From contig CANJHD010000024.1 in NCBI GenBank assembly GCA_947474065.1, positions 1 to 34,038 of the forward strand: DNA of 34,038 nt, in the 5' to 3' direction. Below are positions 25,015 through 32,709 of this stretch, piece by piece; position 1 is the first letter of the stretch, and every line of letters begins with the position of its first letter. The translations under genes and the position numbers were made by a program. The notes beneath the pieces are model-generated. The model did not search any database, was not told the DNA's origin, and saw nothing but the letters and a program-made list of their open reading frames with translations. This DNA is from Planctomycetaceae bacterium. GTDB taxonomy: Bacteria; Planctomycetota; Phycisphaerae; Phycisphaerales; SM1A02.

Positions 25015-26333
25015 AGGTTCACCTCAACGCGCCGCGCGAAACTTGGTAACGCGTCGAGCCATGATGAGGCATGCGTTGCGAGAATCACTGTCCCGCGCCG
25101 CGAGAGCACCGACTCAACTGCGCGAACTAGCGCCTCGCGCCCGCCCACGTCGAGCCCCGCATCCGGTTCGTCAAGCACTAACACGACCGGCGTGTGAATC
25201 ACTGCGCACGCGAGTGCCGTTCGACGGCGCAAGCCGCCCGACAATCGGTCAACGCGGCGCGTGGCATGGTCTTCAAGTCCAAACTCGCGCATGCAGCGTG
25301 CGACCGCGGCGGATCGCTCCGCGGCGGGAACTTGCGCCAAACGTGCTGCCGTTTCCAGATTTGCCACCACGCTCAACGCTGAAAATAGTCCACCTTCCTG
25401 CGGGTGAAAGCCCGGCAGCAACGCGGTTCGATCAATCCAAGCGCGCCCTGCTGATGGCGTCAATGCCCCCACCATGCATGCCAAGAGCGTGCTCTTTCCT
25501 GACCCGTTCGCTCCGGTGACGTGAACGAGTTCACCGGAACGCGCCACGAAACTCACGGCAGAAAGGACGTGCCGCGCGCCATACGAAAGACTAATGCCTT
25601 CCGCGCGGGCCAGCGGACGCCCCGCCGGTATCGGCTGCGACGGACCAGGCACGCCGGTCAGCACGAAACGCGCGCCACGCACGCGACGCACTCGAATATC
25701 TAACAGCCCCGCCGCTTCCGCCACGGCGCGCGCCTCGACCATGGTGAAACTCCGCCGCACACTCACCACGGCGTCATGGCGCAACTCACGACTTGCTGCC
25801 AAGGTAGAAAGTTGTGCGCCCCAGATGCCAAGCGAATCGCGGATCAAGTCGTTCCACACAACCAGTTCACGCGCCACCGCAGATATCGCGCGCAGGCCAG
25901 CGACCGCCGACTCATCATCAAGATGATGCATGACGAGCGAAGCGTGCGCAACATCAAAGCTCTGCGCACCAAGAATGCTCTCCGCTGCAAGCATGTCAAC
26001 AACGCGGAACTCAGTTCCCGCTTGAGCAAGCGAACCCGTCACGGACTCAGCCGCGGCTCGCGCCCGAGCCATGTCGATGGCATCTGCGCTTCGGTCAGTG
26101 CAGAGAACTGAGCAGTCCCAACCCCGCGCTCGGGTCAAACGCAAGAATCTCTCCGTAATATCAGCCCCGCCGCATCCAAAGTCAACAAGCGACAACGGGC
26201 GCGTGGATGCCCCAGGCACCCGATCGGAAATCGCGTTCACAATCGCATCTGCCGCACCAGTCGCCCGGTTCAGGCGCCGAAGAAATCGATATTCATCACT
26301 GAGAACTGAACGGCTCGGAGAAGCATCGTCCAT
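25011..26333 (-). CDS. Fusion: SAM methyltransferase + ABC transporter ATPase
   Basis: A 440-residue fusion. Residues ~15-225 are a class I methyltransferase (SAM motif DFGCGGADIT 51-60, CTDRSADAIDMAR, HHLDDESAV 136-144). Residues ~240-440 are an ABC ATPase with Walker A GANGSGKST (274-282), signature LSGG (364-367), Walker B VVLVLDEPDAGLD (383-395) and H-loop His421. The Q-loop region is short. The start at 26333 is supported by a purine-rich GGGAGAG just upstream; a longer frame reaches 26468 but overlaps the divergent lipoprotein start. First gene of the seven-gene operon. The ATPase half is the natural partner of the ABC-2 permease two genes on. Coupling of methylation with export is inferred. 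Confidence 0.88.
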   Translation of the reverse strand: MDDASPSRSVLSDEYRFLRRLNRATGAADAIVNAISDRVPGASTRPLSLVDFGCGGADITERFLRLTRARGWDCSVLCTDRSADAIDMARARAAAESVTGSLAQAGTEFRVVDMLAAESILGAQSFDVAHASLVMHHLDDESAVAGLRAISAVARELVVWNDLIRDSLGIWGAQLSTLAASRELRHDAVVSVRRSFTMVEARAVAEAAGLLDIRVRRVRGARFVLTGVPGPSQPIPAGRPLARAEGISLSYGARHVLSAVSFVARSGELVHVTGANGSGKSTLLACMVGALTPSAGRAWIDRTALLPGFHPQEGGLFSALSVVANLETAARLAQVPAAERSAAVARCMREFGLEDHATRRVDRLSGGLRRRTALACAVIHTPVVLVLDEPDAGLDVGGREALVRAVESVLSRRGTVILATHASSWLDALPSFARRVEVNL

Positions 26334-26387
26334 GCTCTCCCGCTCTTTCGATCGATGGCGCAGTTCAGGGAATTCCACAGCGGTTGC

Positions 26388-26417
26388 ACCATACCGGAAC
26401 TCGAGGGAATGCAGCAA
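26388..26417 (-). promoter_or_regulatory. Candidate promoter of the seven-gene minus-strand operon
   Basis: Read on the minus strand, TTGCTG (26412-26417) and TATGGT (26388-26393) are separated by 18 bases. They sit about 55 bases before the ATG at 26333, in the only gene-free gap ahead of this operon. The box sequences are fair but not perfect matches to a housekeeping promoter. Confidence 0.4.
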
Positions 26418-26450
26418 AGGGCTACTCAAAATACGATCGTGCTCCTTATC

Positions 26451-26870
26451 ATGTCCCGTATGAAGCACACAGGCTCAATCGCGTCCGCACTGATTGCCGT
26501 CATCATCCTCGCTGGCTGTGCAACCTCTGACTACGGGCGGATCACTGACAAGATTGCAGCCTATGAAGGGCAAGCAGTCACAGCGCGCGACAACCTGAAG
26601 ACCGCCAATTCACAGTCCAAGATCACGCTCTATCGCACGCTCATCAGCCTCAACAACAAGCAACTTGAAATTGCACGACGCATCAATCCGGAATCGAATC
26701 CGGCTTTCAAGAGTGGCTCGATCACGCTTGAGCAATCCAAGAAGGACAAGGCCGAGCGCATCGCCAAGCTTGAGAAGCAGTTGGAACAGACCATGAAGGA
26801 GCGCGACGGACTCGTGCTTGTGATCGAGACTCCTGCGCCTGCGCCTGCTCCTGCCCCTGCACCGAAGTAA
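26451..26870 (+). CDS. Small lipoprotein with coiled coil and Pro/Ala tail
   Basis: A 139-residue protein of unknown function. The N-terminus is a signal peptide ending in the lipobox ILAGC (Cys about 23). The mature part is rich in charged residues and helical, with a Lys/Glu heptad-like stretch (about 95-125, around AERIAKLEKQLEQTMKERD) likely to form a coiled coil. It ends in a repeated Ala-Pro tail. Start may be ATG 26451 or ATG 26460, neither with a clear ribosome site. It is divergent from the methyltransferase-ABC gene and ends 19 bases from the convergent aminotransferase. No family is recognised. Confidence 0.75.
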   Translation: MSRMKHTGSIASALIAVIILAGCATSDYGRITDKIAAYEGQAVTARDNLKTANSQSKITLYRTLISLNNKQLEIARRINPESNPAFKSGSITLEQSKKDKAERIAKLEKQLEQTMKERDGLVLVIETPAPAPAPAPAPK

Positions 26871-26889
26871 CCGCGACGCTCTATCGCAC

Positions 26890-28287
26890 TCAGGCTGGAC
26901 TGAGCCCAAGACCCGAGCGCACCATGTTTCCCGCCACTGACCGCATCGCTCCATAGAAACGACCGGCACCCAGAGCGCGGCACGTTGCTGCCGTTGCCGT
27001 TGCAATTGCTTCAACATCTGCTTCGTTCACCACCAGCGGCGGCATAAATTTCAGCAGTGGGCGACGCGCGCCGGTTGTTTGCGCCAAGATCGAATGCGCC
27101 TCGAGCAGTTCCATGATGGCCGCTTGGCCAATCATCGGCTCCGTAAATCGACCCAGAAGCGGCACCTTAGCAAAGCTGGGAATACTGGCTGAATCAAGGT
27201 CAATACCAATCATGAGCCCTTGGCCGCGGATCTCACGAACGCTATCAATCCCCGCGCACTCCGCCCGCAGTCTGCGTATCAGTAGTTCGCCCAATTCCGC
27301 AGCACGAGCCGCCAACTTGTCCTCGACGATGACCTCAAGCGTGGCGATCAACGCAACCATCGCCAGTGGCCCTTCATGGAAAGTGGAACTATGAACGACC
27401 GATCGGTCCATCGAACTGAATGTGGAATCCCACACATCGCTCCGCACCAAGACGGCACCAACCGGCACGAATCCGCCAGAGAGTGCTTTCGCCATCACCA
27501 CAATTTCTGGCTCGACACCCTCGTGATGCACCGCAAGAAATGCGCCAGTTCGGCCCGCGCCGGTTTGAATTTCATCAGCAATCAACAGCGTGCCATAGCG
27601 CTTGCACAGAGCATGAGCCTCGCGCAACACGCCCGGCGCAAGCGAACGAAGCGTCTTTCCTTGAACAGGCTCAACAACTACGGCTGCTACCGTCCGTGAA
27701 CTGAGCGCGCGTTCGAGCGCTTCAAGATCACCAAACTCAATAATCGCAGCGCCCGGCAGAAGCGGACCAAATCCGCGCCGTAAATCCTCATTGCCATTAA
27801 TGGAAAGTGCGCCGCAGGTCAGACCGTGAAATGAGTCCGACCACGCAAGCAAGCCCGGCCGCCCCGTGTGCTGGCGCGCAAACTTAATGGCCGCCTCCAC
27901 TGCTTCGGTTCCTGAGTTCGTGAAGAACACGCGATCAACGCCCCCACCACACTGCAACTTAAGCCGACGAGCAGCCTCAGCAGCCAACGGGTTCAACTCC
28001 CAACGCACCCACGCTGGCGGGGCGAGCGTGAGGCATTGCGAAATGGCGTCCACAACGACCGGATGTGCACGACCAAGCGCCAGCGCCCCGTATCCGGCCA
28101 AGCAATCAAGGATTCGATTTCCCTGCGCATCCCACAGGTACTGGCCTTCACCGCGAACATAACTGCGATCGAAGCCAATCAATTCCACGAGCTTTGCGAA
28201 CGCAGGATTCATGTGACCGAAGTGCGACTCTCGCGCGTTTTCTCGGGCGCTGGCAATCAGTGCTGCAACATCAATCCGTTCCGCCAT
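26890..28287 (-). CDS. Class III PLP-dependent aminotransferase
   Basis: A 465-residue fold-type I aminotransferase of the acetylornithine/ornithine group. The PLP-phosphate motif NSGTEA (124-129), SDSFHG (150-154), the cofactor-ring Asp in LLIADEIQTG (about 238) and the Schiff-base Lys in MAKALSGG (about 267) are all present. The substrate cannot be read from sequence. HpnH lies ~2.3 kb away, and the hopanoid enzyme HpnO belongs to this same class, so a role in making aminobacteriohopanetriol is possible. It is unproven, and a role in the neighbouring lipid locus is an alternative. Start at 28287 was chosen because it fits the family's N-terminus; it lies 27 bases from the divergent glycosyltransferase start. 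Confidence 0.87.
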   Translation of the reverse strand: MAERIDVAALIASARENARESHFGHMNPAFAKLVELIGFDRSYVRGEGQYLWDAQGNRILDCLAGYGALALGRAHPVVVDAISQCLTLAPPAWVRWELNPLAAEAARRLKLQCGGGVDRVFFTNSGTEAVEAAIKFARQHTGRPGLLAWSDSFHGLTCGALSINGNEDLRRGFGPLLPGAAIIEFGDLEALERALSSRTVAAVVVEPVQGKTLRSLAPGVLREAHALCKRYGTLLIADEIQTGAGRTGAFLAVHHEGVEPEIVVMAKALSGGFVPVGAVLVRSDVWDSTFSSMDRSVVHSSTFHEGPLAMVALIATLEVIVEDKLAARAAELGELLIRRLRAECAGIDSVREIRGQGLMIGIDLDSASIPSFAKVPLLGRFTEPMIGQAAIMELLEAHSILAQTTGARRPLLKFMPPLVVNEADVEAIATATAATCRALGAGRFYGAMRSVAGNMVRSGLGLSPA

Positions 28288-28314
28288 TGTTCTGCAGACT
28301 AACCTACGCCGCAC

Positions 28315-29376
28315 ATGCCTTCATTTGTCGGAATCATTCCCCTCTACAACCACGCGTTGACGGTTCCGGATGTTCTTGCTGGCCTCCACGCCGAGGGCCT
28401 GTACGCCATTGTTGTTGACGATGGAAGCACTGATGGCGGCGCGGAAATCGCCGAGCACTGGCTCCGCGCGCACGGCGGGTCCGGCGAAGTGGTTCGTCTA
28501 CCGAAGAACCACGGCAAAGCCGCTGCCCTGCTCGCCGGTTTCGACGCCGCCACCAAGCGCGGAGCAACACACGCGTTGACGATCGACGCCGATGGGCAAC
28601 ATGACTGGGCGCGCATCACTGACTTTCTGAACGCGCTTCCCGCAGTACGTCCAGAACGAACACTCGTCCTGGGTGATCGCCGCGCGCTGCCGAGCACCTA
28701 TCCAACCGCGCGCCTCTTCGGGCGATTTCTAAGTGGACTTGCCGTACGCGCCGCGTGCGGATCCATCGTTGGCGATGCTGCCTGCGGCATGCGGCTCTAT
28801 CCAATTGCAATGACTCGCGCACTGCGTTGCCGAAGCGGCCGCTATGCATGGGAAGAAGAAGCGATCATCCGGCTCGTATGGTCCGGAGCGCAACTGCAGC
28901 AAGTGGAGATACCAGTCATCTACCGCAACGCCGCGATTGCTCCAAGCCATTATCAATTCAAGCGCGACTGGCTCGAGGGCACGCTCGTTCTTGTGTACAG
29001 CATTCTGCTGCGCGCATTCAGTAGCGGACGACACTGGACACACGACGGATCCACGCGCATCGATCTGCTTTGGCCGCTCGGCAAGCGCAGCACCATGGCA
29101 CGGTGTTTGATGAGCATGCTGGCCGCGTTCACGATTGCTGTCACTGGCATCACCGCAGGGGCACTCACCGCAACAAACACTCCGCTGCCGATGGCTGCAG
29201 TCGTTGCTGGAATCATTCTGTGGATCGTGCTTCGAACCAACGCGCCGTTGCTGCTCGTTGCAATCGGATGGATTGCAGGGAGTGTGGCACCCATTGCATC
29301 TCTGTTCGCGGCGCCGATCATTGCTGCAGTGTGGAGCTTTACAACCGTGCGCAGACTGCGCGGAGCGCCCCGCTAG
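28315..29376 (+). CDS. GT2 family glycosyltransferase with C-terminal membrane domain
   Basis: A 353-residue family 2 glycosyltransferase. The catalytic half shows VVDDGSTDGG (34-42) and the DXD-like DADGQHD (91-97), followed by GDAACGMRLYP and EEEAIIRL, as in polyprenol-phosphate sugar transferases. From ~270 there are two to four hydrophobic helices, with an LRTNAPLLL pattern that recalls DUF2062 membrane domains found on glycosyltransferases in flexirubin/aryl polyene loci. It may glycosylate a lipid or the neighbouring pathway's product. Its TAG stop shares a CTAG palindrome with the stop of the convergent acyltransferase. Confidence 0.87.
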   Translation: MPSFVGIIPLYNHALTVPDVLAGLHAEGLYAIVVDDGSTDGGAEIAEHWLRAHGGSGEVVRLPKNHGKAAALLAGFDAATKRGATHALTIDADGQHDWARITDFLNALPAVRPERTLVLGDRRALPSTYPTARLFGRFLSGLAVRAACGSIVGDAACGMRLYPIAMTRALRCRSGRYAWEEEAIIRLVWSGAQLQQVEIPVIYRNAAIAPSHYQFKRDWLEGTLVLVYSILLRAFSSGRHWTHDGSTRIDLLWPLGKRSTMARCLMSMLAAFTIAVTGITAGALTATNTPLPMAAVVAGIILWIVLRTNAPLLLVAIGWIAGSVAPIASLFAAPIIAAVWSFTTVRRLRGAPR

Positions 29377-30092
29377 CCGCCTCGCAACGCCTCGATTTCA
29401 CGGCGCATTCGTGCTAAGAAATCACTATTCGATTCATTCGCCTCAATCCGCATCGGCATTCCGGCATTGACGTGAACCGCGCCGGCATTGATGAACTTTC
29501 CGCCCACCGGCAGCAGTCGATCGCTGCCTTCAATCCAAATCGGCAGAACCCGCGCATGAGTTACCCGCGCAATGTGCGCAACTCCCATGCGAAAGCGCCC
29601 CATCGACGCGCTCCGCGCCCGTGTTCCTTCTGGAAACAAAATCACATTCCAACCAGACTGCAGCAGCCCAGTGATTCGCTCAACGCCATCACCCATGTCA
29701 TCACCGCGACCAATGAGACAGACGCGGTACGTCCGTACGACATACGAACACAGCGCAGTTCGAAACAATCTCTTGACGCCCCGATCAGAAGCTGACGGCG
29801 AAAAGAAATCCCGCGCACCAACCGTCGCCGTCCGTGCACGAATTGCGGTAGGAAGCGCGTGTCGAATTGCGGCGGTATCAAGCAAACTCCGATGGTTGGC
29901 AGCGAGGATCATCGGTCCCTCCGCAAACTGAGCACTGTCAAGGCCAGCGGAACTGAACTGCACCCGACAAGCGTGCTCAATGAAATCACTGCTGCGATCG
30001 CCGATCCATGCAAATGCGCTGGCCGTTGGTCCGGTCAATGCACGCACCGACTCTGGCACACCAGCAGGTTTCTCTTTGTCAGCGCTCCCCAC
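29373..30092 (-). CDS. PlsC-type 1-acylglycerol-3-phosphate acyltransferase-like protein
   Basis: A 239-residue acyltransferase. The catalytic H-x4-D motif is NHRSLLD (about 67-73) and the phosphate-binding motif is FPEGTR (about 154-159). The IARVTHARVLPIWIEGSD block after it is also typical. No strong membrane anchor is visible beyond the core. The GTG start at 30092 lies two bases after the DUF2141 gene's stop, so the two are probably co-transcribed with hpnH upstream. The substrate could be phospholipid precursors or a specialised lipid. Confidence 0.86.
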   Translation of the reverse strand: MGSADKEKPAGVPESVRALTGPTASAFAWIGDRSSDFIEHACRVQFSSAGLDSAQFAEGPMILAANHRSLLDTAAIRHALPTAIRARTATVGARDFFSPSASDRGVKRLFRTALCSYVVRTYRVCLIGRGDDMGDGVERITGLLQSGWNVILFPEGTRARSASMGRFRMGVAHIARVTHARVLPIWIEGSDRLLPVGGKFINAGAVHVNAGMPMRIEANESNSDFLARMRREIEALRGG

Positions 30093-30094
30093 CT

Positions 30095-30631
30095 TCAGCG
30101 CGCCTTCCCGATCAAGTGGATTTCAATCTGATTGTCACCAGCAGCCGGGACAATCGCGCATGCGTTCCATGATGGTGGCAGTAGCGGCGAAGGCTTGCCG
30201 CTAAATCCCCACGGTTCGCTGGGTATTCCCAGCGGGCCGCGATTGAGTTCTTCGTTGCAATCAAGGTCCTGAAAGACCGACACCACTACGGCACGTCCAG
30301 AACGCGCGTGCAATTCAAACTCGGCGCGCTCCTTTGCCGCAGGGACGCTGAACCCCTCGGCAATTCCACCGCGCGTCAAGAAAGTGGCCCGATCTGCGTA
30401 GAGCGCACAGCGCACCATCCCGAGCCCAGGCGTGATGCCGAGCACCGTCACATGAAGCGTGGCGGGCGCGCCATCAGCAAGCACAGGCGCACCGCTAGCA
30501 AGCACAGGCGCGCCGTCCGCAAGCACAGGCGCTGCCGATTGGCAGCCAACCTGCATCACGGCCGCCATCATCAACGCTACCGCGGGCGTGTACATAAACA
30601 CACGACCACCGCGATACGTTGCCGCGATCAC
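30095..30631 (-). CDS. DUF2141 exported protein with heptapeptide repeats
   Basis: A 178-residue exported protein. An N-terminal hydrophobic signal (after RGGR) ends at VGC, a loose lipobox, so it may be a lipoprotein. Three 7-residue repeats of the type GAPVLA(D/S) follow. The remainder fits DUF2141: MVRCALYADRATFL, then VVVSVFQDLDCNEELN and GIPSEPWGFSGKPS, matching the family's D-x-N-x-x-LD and P-x-EP-x-GFS motifs. The family's function is unknown. GTG at 30631 overlaps the hpnH stop by four bases (GTGA). Confidence 0.83.
   Translation of the reverse strand: MIAATYRGGRVFMYTPAVALMMAAVMQVGCQSAAPVLADGAPVLASGAPVLADGAPATLHVTVLGITPGLGMVRCALYADRATFLTRGGIAEGFSVPAAKERAEFELHARSGRAVVVSVFQDLDCNEELNRGPLGIPSEPWGFSGKPSPLLPPSWNACAIVPAAGDNQIEIHLIGKAR
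30466..30528 (-). repeat. Three tandem 21-bp repeats inside the DUF2141 gene
   Basis: Three in-frame copies (30466-30486, 30487-30507, 30508-30528) share AGCACAG-type ends and differ at a few bases. They encode the heptapeptide APVLA(D/S)G three times, just after the signal peptide. Confidence 0.85.
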
Positions 30632-31764
30632 GCTGCGCTCTTCTCGCCAACATCCTTTGCGAGTCCCAGTTGCACCAAGCGCTCAATGGGACGATGCGGC
30701 TTCTTCGATTCCTCAACCAATCGCTTTGCAGCGGCTTGGTTTGGATAGAGCGGAGCAACCAGCGCCTTGACGTTCGCCCAGATGCCAGTGACACCTGAGA
30801 ATGTGTAGTCAACAGCTGTTGGCTCGTAGCCACAATGCACCATGCAGTTCTGGCACTTCGGATTACCGCTCTTGACGCCGTAGCGCTCCCAAGCGGTGTC
30901 TTCCATGAGTTCCTTGAAGGTGTCGTAGTACCCCTCCTGAAGGAGGTAGCACGGCTTCTGCCATCCGAAGATGTTGAACGCAGGGCTGCCCCACGGGGTG
31001 CACTCAAAGTCGCGCTTACCCATGAGGAACTCAAGGAAAAGCGGGCTCATGTTGAACTTCCAACTCTTCTTGCGATTGGAGAGGATCATCTCGAAGAGCT
31101 CGTTGGTCTTGCGGCGACCCAAGAAACTCTCCTGATCGGGAGCCTTGTCGTAGGCGTAGCCGGGGCTGACCATCATGCCCTCAACACCAAGTTCCATCAT
31201 CTCGTCAAAGAACCCACGTACTGAAGCGGGATCAGTGGCCTGAAACAGCGTGGTGTTGGTGGTGACGCGGAAACCCATCTTCACTGCGAGGCGAATGCCT
31301 TCGAGCGCCTTCTGGAATGTGCCCTCGCGGCAGACCGCGAAGTCATGGTGCTCTTCTTGGCCATCCATGTGGACACTGAAACTCAGGTACTTGCTTGGCT
31401 TGAAGAGACCGGCTTCGAGCTTCTCCTTTAAGAGGAGCGCGTTTGTGCAGAGGTAGATGTACTTCTTGCGCGCAACCAAGGCCTCAACGAGCTCCTTGAT
31501 CTCCGGATGCAGCAATGGTTCGCCGCCTGGAATGCTCACCATCGGCGCGCCACACTCATCGACCGCTCGCATGCATTCTGCAACGCTGAGGTTCTTCTTC
31601 AAGATGTGCGGCGGATACTGAATCTTGCCGCAGCCAGCGCAGGACAGATTGCAGCGAAAGAGTGGCTCAAGCATGAGCACTAACGGGTAGCGCTTGATTC
31701 CGCGGACACGTTGTCCGAGAACGTACGAAGCGACGGTCCACATCTGGGAAATCGGGACAGCCAT
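30628..31764 (-). CDS. hpnH: Adenosyl-hopane synthase HpnH (radical SAM)
   Basis: HpnH joins a 5'-deoxyadenosyl group to diploptene to form adenosylhopane, the first step to C35 extended hopanoids. The 378-residue protein has the radical SAM cluster motif C-x3-C-x2-C in FRCNLSCAGC (Cys 38, 42, 45), a GGEPLLHPE motif, and the long, highly conserved HpnH C-terminal part. That part contains MVSPGYAYDKAPDQ, FNIFGWQKPCYLLQEGY and an extra Cys group CQNCMVHCGYEP. The start at 31764 (MAVPISQMW) matches the usual N-terminus; a longer frame reaching 32142 has no support. It is followed by the DUF2141 and PlsC-like genes with overlap or near-overlap. Confidence 0.93.
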   Translation of the reverse strand: MAVPISQMWTVASYVLGQRVRGIKRYPLVLMLEPLFRCNLSCAGCGKIQYPPHILKKNLSVAECMRAVDECGAPMVSIPGGEPLLHPEIKELVEALVARKKYIYLCTNALLLKEKLEAGLFKPSKYLSFSVHMDGQEEHHDFAVCREGTFQKALEGIRLAVKMGFRVTTNTTLFQATDPASVRGFFDEMMELGVEGMMVSPGYAYDKAPDQESFLGRRKTNELFEMILSNRKKSWKFNMSPLFLEFLMGKRDFECTPWGSPAFNIFGWQKPCYLLQEGYYDTFKELMEDTAWERYGVKSGNPKCQNCMVHCGYEPTAVDYTFSGVTGIWANVKALVAPLYPNQAAAKRLVEESKKPHRPIERLVQLGLAKDVGEKSAA

Positions 31765-32079
31765 GGTGGTTCCGGGGCTCCTAAGGGGGCGAAGGAAATC
31801 TTCACAAACAGTCCGAACTCGGGCGATCCGGGTCGGGGGCGGGATCGTAGCACCTTCATGACAACCATCGCTGCGCGAGCGATTACCCTTGAGGAACTGA
31901 TGACGGTGCAGGTAAGCGCCGTCAACGCCCTCCCCTTTGACACCATGCTGGACGGCCTCGGCGACCTTGCCGGGGTCGTGGCTCGACGAGTGCGCCAATT
32001 CACGGAAGGAACCGCGGCGAAGTCCCGTTCCTGCCGTACTATGCCGCATCGCGCGACCGCCGGAAGCGCACCTTCCACG
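31765..32079 (+). other. Intergenic region between hpnH and the sigma factor gene
   Basis: A 315-base divergent gap. It must hold the promoters of hpnH (minus) and of the ECF sigma operon (plus). A perfect TTGACA occurs on the plus strand, but no acceptable -10 box lies 16-18 bases after it. Open frames exist on both strands, but none looks like a gene. No RNA gene, terminator or repeat was recognised. Confidence 0.5.
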
Positions 32080-32709
32080 ATGGCGACCGCCGAGCAAACC
32101 GACGAATCCCTCCTGACTGCCTACATCGACGGCGACCGCCAAGCGTTCGCCGCCCTGTTGGAGCGCTATCGGACGGAACTACACGGCTTCCTTGCCCGCT
32201 TCCTTGGCTCAAGCGCGGCTGCCGACGATGTCTTCCAAGAGACCTTTCTGCAGGTTCACCTTGCAGCAAGCACCTTCGACAGCACGCGGAATTTCAAACC
32301 ATGGCTCTTCACGATCGCCGCCAATAAGGCGCGAGACTGGCACCGACGACAGAAGCGTCGTCGCGCGGCGAGTCTTGACGCCCCAATCGGCGGCGACCCT
32401 GATGGAACACGGATGGTGGATCTCATGCAGTCCAAGGCCGAAGTGCCTTCGATCTCGCTTGAGGGCGCGGAGACGCGAGAGCGCGTCAAAGATGTGGTGG
32501 ATTCAATGCCTGCCCTTTACCGCGAAGTACTCCAGCTCAATTACTTTCAGAAGATGAGCTATCAGCAAATCGCCGAAGTTCTCGGTGTGCCACTTGGCAC
32601 CGTCAAGAGCCGTTTGCACGCTGCTGTTGCCACTTTCGCAGAGTCATGGAAGACTGCTGATGCGCGTTCCGCGCGCGCATCAAGCGCGAACAAGGAGTTC
32701 AAGGCATGA
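32080..32709 (+). CDS. ECF-type RNA polymerase sigma factor
   Basis: A 209-residue sigma-70 family factor with only regions 2 and 4. Region 2 (about 10-95) runs DESLLTAYIDGDRQAF, DDVFQETFLQVH, then FKPWLFTIAANKARDWHRR. Region 4 (about 140-190) has LPALYREVLQLNYFQ-like spacing and the helix-turn-helix MSYQQIAEVLGVPLGTVKSRLH. A Ser/Ala-rich tail follows. Start at 32080 places region 2 near the N-terminus; an ATG at 32041 is also in frame. The stop overlaps the next gene's start (ATGA), typical of a sigma/anti-sigma pair. Confidence 0.92.
   Translation: MATAEQTDESLLTAYIDGDRQAFAALLERYRTELHGFLARFLGSSAAADDVFQETFLQVHLAASTFDSTRNFKPWLFTIAANKARDWHRRQKRRRAASLDAPIGGDPDGTRMVDLMQSKAEVPSISLEGAETRERVKDVVDSMPALYREVLQLNYFQKMSYQQIAEVLGVPLGTVKSRLHAAVATFAESWKTADARSARASSANKEFKA

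Noticed and set aside
31860-31980. Plus-strand frame reading ITLEELMTVQVSAVN, which recalls the N-terminus of some TonB-dependent receptors
   Set aside because: The match is a few residues only, no receptor plug or barrel follows, and the frame runs straight into the sigma factor gene.
31765-32142. N-terminal extension of hpnH to 32142
   Set aside because: The added sequence has no family character, would overlap the sigma factor start, and the MAVPISQMW start at 31764 matches HpnH proteins.
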